From Mytilinidion resinicola (Eukaryota > Ascomycota > Dothideomycetes > Mytilinidiales > Mytilinidiaceae), in assembly GCF_010093595.1 (NCBI RefSeq), contig NW_022985437.1, positions 3,256,630 through 3,320,629 of the forward strand: a stretch of 64,000 nt of DNA. Direction: 5' to 3'. Shown one piece after another: positions 55,240 through 64,000 of this stretch. The position numbers were made by a program, and so were the translations under genes. Under the pieces are notes generated by a model. The model was not told the origin of the DNA. It made no database searches and was given only the letters and a program-made list of their open reading frames with translations. Position 1 is the first letter of the stretch. Each line of letters opens with the position of its first letter.

Positions 55240-55760
55240 GCTGAAGTGGCCTGTCGAGTTTATAAATTATTTAGAAAGATGAAAATCTATCTTTCGTAGA
55301 ATACTTAAAGATGCCGAGGCCTTACAACCACTGTCAAAAAAGTGTACACATATTAATGATGTAGGGATGTTGCTGTCCTAGTAGTAGACAACGCTGACAC
55401 AGGTGGCCTGGCAAGTTTATCGGTTGTTCAGAATGAGGAGAATCTGTCTTTTATCGATGCTTGAAAGTGTCTCGAGGCACTGCAGACGTTCTCAAAGAGG
55501 TGTACACATATGGGCGAACTATGGTTTTATATTAAGATCCAAGTAGCCTCCGATGTTAGGAAGGTAAAAGGGGCTAGTAGAGCCATGAGAGTAGCAAACG
55601 ATACCGGTTGAGCTGGCCTGGGGAGTTTATCTATTGCTCAAAACGACGAGATTATGTCTTTCCTAGGATTCTGAAAATGTATCGAGCCACCGTCGACATT
55701 AGCAAAGAAGTGTACACCGATGATTGATGTTGTCATGCAGGACAAGATCGGTCTTGGAGG
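55240..55760. repeat. three tandem units, about 157-210 bp
   Basis: ggcctg(t/g)(c/g)(g/a)agtttat at 55248, 55405 and 55615, and gtgtacac at 55342, 55500 and 55710, repeat in the same order. The third interval is about 52 bp longer, so an insertion lies in the unit starting at about 55410. Blocks between (gaatctgtctttt..., ctcgaggca..., caaagaggtgtacac) also recur. No ORF. Confidence 0.6.
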
Positions 55761-57425
55761 TGTATATCATGGCTCAGAAATGGAACTCTTTGACAGATCG
55801 ACGACGTTATTGGGCGGTATCCCAGGCAGGATCCAAGCGCTATAGGTGATGTATAGCTTCTAGAGTCGTGATTTATGCGTTGAGATATCGGAAGTGACAC
55901 AATGCTGACCGAGGTGCTTCCATCCCGATAGAGATCTGCATTAAGTCGTACTTATCTCGGTGAATCATAATTCTCATAACTTTGATGTCGCCGCTGCACA
56001 CGCGAACAACCATATGAAGGAACCCTTATTATTGGCGGAAGATAAAGGAAGGCATGTAGACGATTTGAACGTGCGAATTGAGCCTTCGATGCGAAGTACG
56101 ATTCTTGCGATATTAATAATGCGCCTGCAGGTGAATAGAAATATGCGAGACACTCCTAAGACGTGGAAAGACGGGAGATGACTGATGCGAAGCTCATGGA
56201 GCGGTAGATCGTTGTTCAAAAAGTCGGAACTGTGTGACTAGTTGACATCGCCGTTAGGAATCTTCCTTACTTCGGTAATATAGAAAGAGAAGACGGGAAC
56301 ATTCGAGACATAATCTATAGGTTAAGAAAAACAATGCGTTTAGTAGGCCGAAAGCATTGTTAAAGACAATCTAACAACCAATACGGGACTAGTACAGGGG
56401 AAAGTCATAGACGGCAGCATCCAAATCTATAGTATGACGAGTCCTTTACACGCCGCTGTTTTATCTATCGCACCAGTTCAGACCCGGCTAACACCTTCAC
56501 AATGAAGAAATTCTTTCTTAATATACTTATTTGAATTTGGAGCTAGTATAGAAATTATAAGCATGGTTGGATGAGCTCGCAAAAGTCACAACATGGTATT
56601 TTTATCTACCTCCACAAAGTACGGTTCCCATACGTTAGCTTGCGCTCTTTGGTAATGTTTGGGAACGATTGGTCTAGAATCCTTTCGTGCCGTAAAAGCG
56701 GGAGCTAAGAATCGGCGGTGTGGTTGTCGTTAGCGTACCACGGAACTGCTGATAACGAGGAACGCCTTAGGCCTCATGACTATGACCGACGACCGACGAC
56801 CGACGACGACGAGAACATCACCAACACCCCCTAAAATTCCAAAATCTCGAATAAAGAGAAGTATATTGTTTCAAACGCTCAGATTGACTTGACAAAGATG
56901 ATTGCAACCTTTGAAATGGCTGCTCAACCCAAGTCTTGGCACTCCCACCCACCCCCCATGGACCCCAACAACGACGACAACACACGCCTCATCGCGAGCG
57001 GGGTCTCAAATTCCCCTTTCACCATGTGGATACTGTTAGTCAAGTCCTGGACCGCGTGAGGAGGTTATTACGTACGAATTGGGACAATTTTTCCCCGTGG
57101 AGGGTGAGGCCGGAATTATTGCTATCAGGAGGCCGGAACGGATCCGGCCTCGCCATATAAGCAGAAAAAATGTCGGTGGTTGAGCCGCCACAACCATCTT
57201 CTGCGAATACTTTGAAAGAAGAAGATATTCTTCGTCATCAACCGAGCTATCTTTGGAAACTTTTTTGAGATTGCCTTTGCAATTGGAGGGTGAATACATC
57301 GCCAAGCCTTACCGCTCCCGACATTACTTCCTCTTTCACGTACGTACCTCGCCGTCAGTCTCATTTCTCTATACCAAAGCGTTGCCTACAGCTCTTACTC
57401 ACACCCCTCAAAGGCTTCCCCAACT
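55761..57425. other. intergenic to the dioxygenase start
   Basis: No gene seen. At about 55860-55930 one stretch (gttgagatatcggaagtgacac) resembles a satellite monomer. A (gaccgac)-type microsatellite lies at 56783-56812. From about 57280 the sequence looks like the dioxygenase promoter and leader. Confidence 0.45.
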
Positions 57426-59086
57426 ATGGCGCCCCTCCCCACCTTCGATTTCAACGTCATGACAGACCCCCGTCCCAAAGACACCACCCTCCCCGCCTTC
57501 ATGGTCTCCACCTCGCGCGGCTTCCTCCCCCGCACCGACCCCATCGTCCACCTCCCCACCGAATTCGCCCCTCTCGAATCGCTCTTGACCCGCATGCCCA
57601 TCGTGACGGCTTCCGGCTCACCGGGCCTACTAGCCACCGGCGCCCTAGGCGCCGCAGTCCGCGACGAACTACCCGACCTGAGCAACGCGATCGAGAAGTA
57701 CCGCGCCGACCTCCCGCTCATGAACGCGCTGTACCGCGACTACTCGTTCCTCGCATCGGCGTACCTGCTCGAGCCGTGCCATCTGCGGTTCATGCGCGGT
57801 GAGCCGTACGGGTTGGGGCGGCAGGTGCTGCCCGCGGCTATCAGTTTGCCAATCGTGAAGGTTGCTGAGATGTATGTTCTTTTGTATTGTTGTCTCAAGT
57901 TTCTTTGTCGTTTCTTTTCGCTTGGAGGTTGGCTTGGGCGTCGGTGGATCACGTGACTGACGGGTGTGCAGTGCGGGCTTCAAGCCGTTCATGGAGTATG
58001 CGGGCTCGTATGCGTTGTATAACTACCGCCTTGAGGATCCGAAAGCGGGATTGGATTATGATAATTTGAGACTCATTCGGGCGTTTGAGAAGGGGTTGGA
58101 TCCGACGTCTTCTGAGGCGGGCTTTGTGCTTGTGCATATTGCTATGGTGAAAAATTCTCCGAAGTTAGTGCGAGGGACTGTGGATTCGTTGAACGCGTGT
58201 TTGGCGAAGGATCGGGAGGCGTTTAATGAGGCGTTTAGGGAGGTCGTGGCCGCGTTGACGGAGATTAACGAGGTGATGAATAGTAAGTTCCGATTTATTC
58301 GTTAAATGGTTAGCAGTATACTGACGTGTCCAGTTATGTGGAACAAGAGCAAACCTGGCAGCTACACCTCCTTCCGCACCTTCATCTTTGGAATCCAGAA
58401 CCAGTCCATGTTTCCGAAGGGTGTGGTATATGAAGGCGTGCGCGACGAACCGATGGAGTTTCGTGGCGAGTCTGGTGCGAATGATAGCATGGTACCATCT
58501 CCCTTGCCCTGCCCACCATTCCGACCTTTGCAGCGGATACTAATGTGACCAGATTCCCCTCTGTGACAACCTCTTGCAGATTACTATGCCCGAGACACCT
58601 CTCACAGACATCTTAAAGGACTTCCGTGCCTACCGCCCGGGCAACCATCGTGATTTCCTGGTCGCTGTTCGCGATTGCGCTGAATCTGCTTCTCTGAAGA
58701 AGTTTGCACTCGCGGATCCATCCAGTGCAGCATTGTACTTGTTCGCGCTGGATCAGGTGCGAGACTTCAGGTGGCGGCATTGGTGTTTTACTAGAGAATA
58801 TATTCTGAAGCGGACGGCGCACCCGACCGCGACCGGTGGAAGTCCGATTGTTACAGTAAGTGATGAAGAGAAGAAGAGAAGAAGATGTTTAGTGAATTGC
58901 GCTAATGATTTACAGTGGCTACCGAACCAGCTTCAAGCCGTGCTTGCGCAGATGAATGAGGCCGCAGGTTACTGCAAGGGTGTTACCGGCGTGCAAGACG
59001 TGATGGACGTAGCGGACGCTCAGGCTGGAAGTTTGAGGAAGGAGGTTGCCAAGTACTGTGGTGAGAGGGGTGTCAAGGCTGGATGA
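57426..59086 (+). CDS. indoleamine 2,3-dioxygenase (heme dioxygenase, BNA2-type)
   Basis: Model join(57426..57871,57972..58282,58334..58491,58553..58855,58916..59086), 462 aa, the usual length for fungal IDO. It opens the indole ring of L-tryptophan with O2 to give N-formylkynurenine, the first step of the kynurenine pathway to NAD; cytosolic in fungi. Recognised blocks: YRDYSFLASAYLLEPCH near residue 110, SSEAGFVLVHIAMVKNSPKL, SYTSFRTFIFGIQN, ESGANDSMIPLCDNL, YRPGNHRDFL and RWRHWCFTREYILKRTAHPT with the proximal heme His at about residue 381, then GGSPIVTWLPNQL. All four introns have GTATGT, GTAAGT, GTACCA and GTAAGT donors with branch sites and keep frame. Family membership is established knowledge; which IDO subgroup cannot be decided here. 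Intact. Confidence 0.95.
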
Positions 59087-59948
59087 TTATACGATTGGCA
59101 CAGCTCAGATGACTGTATGAGAGAGAAGACAGAGTAAACTAAGATAGATAGAATGGATAATAGACAGGCTAATACTTCCTGATACATCGTCTGAGGATTG
59201 TCGTATCGAGAATAGCTTGCAGGCCAGGCAGCGATGAGGCCGAGATGGATAAAGATGAATGATAGGTCCAATCGATGCTTGCGGATGGTGTTGAGTCAAT
59301 GATTCCAGCAACCGCCCTTCCGTCGCCGCCCTTTTCTTCCTACGCCCTTCTGTCATGAAGCTGTGTAGAGCATGCTCACATCTCAAGATCCGGTCGCATA
59401 GCCCTGGAGCACAATTCATCACGTTGTTGTTGATGGTTCTGCAGATGGAATTGATGGAGGAGACGATGGAGTTTCTCTCCCGTCCGAACTCCGCAGCTGC
59501 AAAAGCCTCCTAATTCGCACGGCCACAGCAAATGCTCAACAGCTTTAATGCTCCTTAAAATCAACAAAACAGATAATTCTAAGCTTCAAACACATTCTCA
59601 TCTTAACCTCATCACCTCAGACTCACTTCAAATATTACTCACACCCATTCCTCTGACTGTTCCAACCCAGCCGCGCCACACAATCCCTGCGTCATGCTTT
59701 CCATCCACTATGACTCGCAATCGATAAGCCCCCATCGCCGTCACTTAAACCTCGCATCACGCCGCGTCCCATCCCAACTCCTCACCACCGCGCCCCACAG
59801 CCATCGCACCACCCCAATGCCCACCGAATATAGGCTCATGGACAGCTCCTTCAACACCCGGATACGCACGACAACTCTCCGACGTTGTTCACGCTTACGA
59901 GGGGGGCGACGGACGCGCACTTGAGGCGAGCACACGGTACGAGCGACT
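59087..59948. other. intergenic between dioxygenase and GTPase genes
   Basis: 3' flank of one gene and promoter of the next. No further gene supported. Confidence 0.55.
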
Positions 59949-62130
59949 ATGGCGAGCAAAGCAAAAGAGAAGGAGATGAAGCAGAGTGCGGGTGAGAGGC
60001 GGAAAGGGGAGTCGGTATGTCTGTAACTAGCCAAGAGCTTCACGAGTTGTAAAAGAGGGACAGTGCTAATAATGTGTATTTGCTATTCCCCAGGCCCTCT
60101 CCGACTTCGCCGACTTCGTCCAGAAACAACAGGCCCTCCGCCAGCCCCCGGGCACCGCTCCTGCTTCTGCGTCTAAGAAACCAGCGGAAATCGAAGAGCA
60201 TGATGAGCTATCTATACTTGATACCCTCAATCTCGCTGATTCCGCGCCCCGCGTGCACCTTCGCGCCCTCCTGCTCTCCGCCCCAGAGGATGAGGAGTCT
60301 ACAACTGCCCTGATAGGGTATGTGAAAGGACGGTTAGTTGAGGGACATGGCGAAGCGTTGTTTGACCTAGGGTTGGAGGACAATGGGGACTCGATGGAAT
60401 TTACGAAAGATGAGTGGGGGAAAGCGGTGCTGAGAGTAGAGGGGGCATGTGAGGCTGTGAGAGTGGACTATAAGGTACTCATGACACGGAATGTGGGAGA
60501 GGAGGGGGAGGAGGTGGAGGTTGGACCAGGGGCATTGAAAGAGAAGGGGTGTTGTGGGAAGTTAGTGCTGAGGAAGAGACCGGAGAGTGTGGATGATGTT
60601 ATTGAGACGAGGATAGCTGTGGTGGGAAATGGTGAGTTGGTTTGCAACGAGGCGGGCCTCACCGAAGAGAAACTAAGATGGAAGCAGTCGACGCCGGAAA
60701 GTCCACTATGCTTGGCGTGCTGGTCAAAGGCGGCCTGGACGATGGGAGGGGAAAGGCGCGAGTCAACCTGTTCCGGCACAAACACGAGATCGAGAGTGGA
60801 CGGACTAGTTCCGTGGGCATGGAGATCATGGGCTTTGATAGCAAAGGCGAGGTTGTGACTTCGAATGTCGCGGGGAGGAAACTCACTTGGGAGGAGATCG
60901 GGCGACGCTCTGTAAGGTTATTTATTCCGATATCGAATGAAGTATACTTACACTGCCAAGGCCAAAGTCATCAGCTTCACCGATCTTGCGGGCCATGAGA
61001 GATACCTACGGACTACCGTCTTTGGCTTGTTGAGCAGCGAGCCCAATTACTGCTTGCTCATGGTCGCTGCTAATAACGGGCTGATTGGTATGAGCAAGTG
61101 AGTCAATCGATCTCATCCCTTCATGATCCCGTCTGACTATGAGCAGAGAGCATCTCGGAATCGCCCTAGCCCTCAACGTCCCCGTGATGGTCGTCATCAC
61201 CAAAATCGACATCTGTCCGCCCCAAATCCTCGAGCAGACCATTACGCAAGTGACCAAAATCCTTAAATCCCCTGGTGCCCGGAAAATCCCAATCTTCGTG
61301 AAAAATCGCGAAGAATGTGTTAACACTGCCGTAAGCCCCTCTTCTCATCCCCTCTTTCTATCTACCTACCCCTTTACTCATTCAATTTACAGACTCAATT
61401 CGTCTCCCGCCGCATCTGCCCCATCTTCCAAGTCTCCAACGTCACAGGCACAAACCTCGACCTCGTCCGCACATTCCTCAACATCCTCCCGCACCACGGC
61501 AACTACAACGCCGACGCCGCCCTCGAGTTCCACATCAACGACACCTTCTCCGTCCCATTCGTCGGCACAGTCGTGTCCGGCGTCATCAAATCCGGCGTCG
61601 TCCACACCGGCGACACGATCCTCATCGGTCCAGACTCGCTAGGCCAATTCACGACGACCAAAGTCCGCTCCATTGAACGGAAACGCATTCAAGTCCCCGG
61701 TGCTGCAGCGGGGCAGAGCGCGAGTCTGGCGCTGAGGAATGTGCGCCGGAAAGACGTGCGGAAAGGCATGGTCGTGCTACATAAGCCGGAGAATCCGGCG
61801 CTGAATCCGAAGGTATACCGCGAGTTTATCGCTGAAGTGCTCATTCTCTCTCACGCTACTACTATTAAGACGAAGTACCAAGCTATGCTGCATGTCGGCC
61901 CCGTAAGCCAGACCTGCGCTATTATTGATATCGATCGCAGCTATATCAGGACTGGAGACCGGGCGCAGGTCGCGTTCAGGTTTGTGCAGCGCCCGGAGTA
62001 TCTGGCGGTTGGGGATCGGATATTATTTAGGGAGGGGAGGACGAAAGGGCTAGGGATTGTGAAGAGTTTGGGGTACGATCCAACGAAGCCGCTGAATCCG
62101 AATGCGGAGCCGGGGACGAGGGAGGTATGA
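59949..62130 (+). CDS. GTPBP1/GTPBP2-like translational GTPase
   Basis: Model join(59949..60014,60094..60631,60688..60911,60961..61097,61147..61330,61393..62130), 628 aa. Belongs to the EF-Tu superfamily group of GTPBP1, which acts with ribosomes and mRNA turnover. Motifs: G1 GNVDAGKST (residues 200-208, split by intron 2), then [17 protein letters not shown], the diagnostic switch I block of this family, G3 DLAGHE (284-289), G4 TKID (340-343) and G5-like region QVSNVTG. EF-Tu domains 2 and 3 follow from about residue 410 ([17 protein letters not shown] onward, then [15 protein letters not shown]). All five introns are 49-79 nt, GT-AG, with branch sites, and keep frame. N-terminus is Lys/Glu-rich. 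Intact; location probably cytosolic. Confidence 0.93.
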
Positions 62131-62427
62131 GAGACGATATGAGGTGAGAATACGAGGGAAATCTAGGGATGGAGGGATGTAATGATAGTCGATAACATAT
62201 GAAAACTCAAATACATGAGATGCTTTTACGATATCCAAACAAAGGTACGTTGTAGGGCTGCATACGGCGGTGTCTACTTGTGACCAATCGCAGAATCATC
62301 ACAAGTTAATTCAGGGGTCATAATCAATCAATGGATCGTGCCATTCGATTCGTAAGTTATAGTAGTCCAGACAGTAGCTCCCTTACGCCAATCCAACCCC
62401 ACTCCCGCATAGCCCTAAACCCCACCC
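62131..62427. terminator. convergent 3' flanks
   Basis: The GTPase gene (+) and the next gene (-) end facing each other. This 297-bp gap must hold both polyadenylation regions. No specific signal is claimed. Confidence 0.4.
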
Positions 62428-63585
62428 CTATCCAACAATATACAGCAAATCAATGAACTCCCACGGGTTCTCCGCCACCACCTCCCCAATCTCACCCTCC
62501 CTCTCACCCTCCTGGGTACTCTCATCGCCTTCTACCTCCCCTAAGTCGTCAACATTTATCACACACCACAATGGACTCGGCTTCCTCTCCCACGCCCGCA
62601 CCCTCGCAAACCCCCTCGCCCTAATCTTCTCCTCCCAGCTCCAAACAAACCATTCTCGCGCTTTATGCTCCGCATACGGCCGTAAGAACGTTCCCTTCTG
62701 GTACCTCATCGTCTTCGGCAGATTATGCTTCCGCCTTAACATCTCCTCAATCTCCCGCACGCCCGAGTCGCGCAGCTGTCTCTTCTCTCTAACGCGCTTG
62801 AGCGCCAGATCAAACTCCGCCTGCTTCTTGATTTCCCGCATCACACCCGACCCCTTGGGGCCAGTCTTACGCCGGCAAGCGGACGGAAAACGCACGGTCG
62901 AAAGTCGGCGATTTCGAGCATCCCTATTTCTGTCGTGTGACATTGAAGTGGAAATCGGGTCCGCGGCAGAGGCCTTCTCCCACCACACCCCCTCCCCCCT
63001 CGCCGCCTCCAACATGCCCATAACCCACGACACATCTTCCATCACCTCGACCTTCTTTCCCGAAAGGGTGGCGCAAGCTAGACACCGCGTCTCCTCTACC
63101 ACACCCACAACTCCCGGTTCTTTAGGACAAAGCGGCGCTTTGTGCACCCTGTCCCACTGCTTCTCGGCCTCTTCCCGCGCACACCGGCGGTGCTCGGCGG
63201 CGAGGGAGCTCTTAATCGCCTGGATGAGACCTAGCCGCGCGTGGTTCCACGCCAGGTTCCGTAGAGAGGGTGGTAGGTGAAGGCCGCCGAGGGCATCGAA
63301 GCGGGCGCTTGCGAGGTCGTACAGGCGCAGGACGGTGGACATGACGCAGGGGGTGCAGGAGCGGGTTTTTGGAGAGGCGGAAGGGTGGAGGGGATGGCCG
63401 CAGACAGTTGCTTTTTGAGTGGGGTGATGAAGTTGTTTGGGGGTGGCGAGGTGTGTTGACGGCGCGCGTGGTTTTGTAGTGGGAGTCGTAGAAGGTGAGT
63501 TTGGTGGCGCTGATGCTGCGCAGGGCGGGGCGATGGTTTTAGAGAACTGGAGTTTGGTCGCTGGATGTGGTGTTTTTTGGGGCAT
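62428..63585 (-). CDS. hypothetical basic protein, single exon, 385 aa
   Basis: Intact frame from ATG 63583-63585 to TAG 62428-62430 with good coding bias. The first 80 residues are Pro/Thr/Ser/Lys-rich with a CGHPLHP and SCTPC pair. Residues 85-200 contain a helical part (LASARFDALGGLHLPPSLRN) and a second C-x2-C (RCLACA), so a zinc site is possible. Residues 230-330 are strongly basic and helical (MREIKKQAEFDLALKRVREK). The tail is acidic. No signal peptide. Function unknown; nuclear or nucleic-acid related would be a guess from charge alone. Confidence 0.7.
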   Translation of the reverse strand: MPQKTPHPATKLQFSKTIAPPCAASAPPNSPSTTPTTKPRAPSTHLATPKQLHHPTQKATVCGHPLHPSASPKTRSCTPCVMSTVLRLYDLASARFDALGGLHLPPSLRNLAWNHARLGLIQAIKSSLAAEHRRCAREEAEKQWDRVHKAPLCPKEPGVVGVVEETRCLACATLSGKKVEVMEDVSWVMGMLEAARGEGVWWEKASAADPISTSMSHDRNRDARNRRLSTVRFPSACRRKTGPKGSGVMREIKKQAEFDLALKRVREKRQLRDSGVREIEEMLRRKHNLPKTMRYQKGTFLRPYAEHKAREWFVWSWEEKIRARGFARVRAWERKPSPLWCVINVDDLGEVEGDESTQEGEREGEIGEVVAENPWEFIDLLYIVG

Positions 63586-64000
63586 GGTTGTAGTGTTGTG
63601 GGTTGGCTGGTAGTGATGTGGATGTGGTAGTGAGGGTCTGATATGTTGGTGATTTGGGTTTTGTGGTAAGGTTGTAGTAGAACACGACGGGCTTTGAAGG
63701 CGTGGGTACGTCCTGATGGTGTGGGGTTGTAGATCGGGAGCGAGATGGCGGTAGAGTACGGGGAGGTGTGGCGTTTAAGTAAGCGAGTGGTGCGGTGAGA
63801 GGCTGCCTAGCTCGTTCACCAATCTTGAAAGTAAGGTCACATTGTTGACGAGTCGAACGGCCGGAGCGCTCGCGAACTCGTCTCAGCTACGACACGGCGT
63901 GCAATGAAACCTATCATGAGCAAAGACAATGAATTTAGCTATGGAATCGAACATGCGGTGAATTCACTATACCTGAGACCGCGTCCATGAGATGGTTTGA
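63586..64000. promoter_or_regulatory. upstream region of the 385-aa gene
   Basis: No coding signal in the last 415 bp. GT-rich on the plus strand (CA-rich on the gene strand), typical of a fungal leader. No specific element identified. Confidence 0.4.

Noticed and set aside
57290..57802. 170-aa His/Pro/Arg-rich frame
   Set aside because: Out-of-frame shadow of dioxygenase exon 1.
61139..61642. Ser/Thr-rich 167-aa plus frame
   Set aside because: Reads through intron 5 of the GTPase gene and then out of frame in exon 6.
62453..63280. 275-aa plus-strand frame
   Set aside because: Antisense shadow of the 385-aa minus-strand gene; the minus frame has a longer open frame and coding-type third positions.
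1..64000. CRISPR array or bacterial operon signals
   Set aside because: Introns, RIP and gene content are fungal; the regular repeats have no spacer pattern and monomers are contiguous.

Overview
The window reads as a filamentous ascomycete nuclear genome (Pezizomycotina; Dothideomycetes is my guess, not shown). Genes carry 48-60 bp GT-AG introns with CTAAC/CTGAC-type branch sites, coding stretches favour G or C at third positions, repeats show the C-to-T/G-to-A footprint of repeat-induced point mutation (RIP), and the recognisable families (fungal-type indoleamine dioxygenase, GTPBP1-type GTPase, WSC domains, NACHT-ankyrin, F-box, pogo transposase) fit that group.

Two compartments are visible. 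From about 53.6 kb to the right edge lies an ordinary gene-dense block: a 305-aa acidic protein (-), a five-exon indoleamine 2,3-dioxygenase of the kynurenine/NAD pathway (+), a six-exon GTPBP1-like translational GTPase (+) and a 385-aa hypothetical protein (-). From 1 to 53.6 kb the DNA is gene-poor and repeat-rich: a truncated pogo transposase at the left edge, lineage-specific small genes, decayed genes and several kinds of repeats.

Accessory layout: 0.5-4 kb holds two paralogues of an unrecognised family, one preceded by a RING exon and one beheaded by a repeat; 4.3-4.8 kb a MITE and a tRNA-derived SINE-like element; 5.7-6.2 kb a short 108-bp satellite; 6.4-14.5 kb small genes, including an F-box-like gene with a 166-bp tandem duplication and a second unrecognised paralogue pair (12.1 and 13.7 kb); 14.7-15.7 kb a ~160-bp satellite; 16.5-20.3 kb an F-box fragment, a gene with duplicated exons, a frameshifted WSC-domain gene and a Cys-rich gene; 20.4-21.1 kb a ~150-bp tandem array; 22.3-25.2 kb a decayed minus-strand gene; 25.3-46 kb mostly relics, a triplicated decayed minus-strand locus, a tandem mini-exon array, one three-exon gene at 40.7 kb, a foldback element and a small membrane protein; 46.9-49.6 kb a NACHT-ankyrin pseudogene ended by a second MITE copy; 50.6-53.5 kb a large degenerate ~108-bp satellite with a repeat inserted in it.

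The most interesting signals are the 108-bp satellite family occurring at two distant sites, the directional RIP polarity between the two copies of a 217-bp repeat, RIP-type nonsense codons in the NACHT gene, and mobile elements truncating genes at both ends of the accessory region. Everything was read by eye; no database search was possible.
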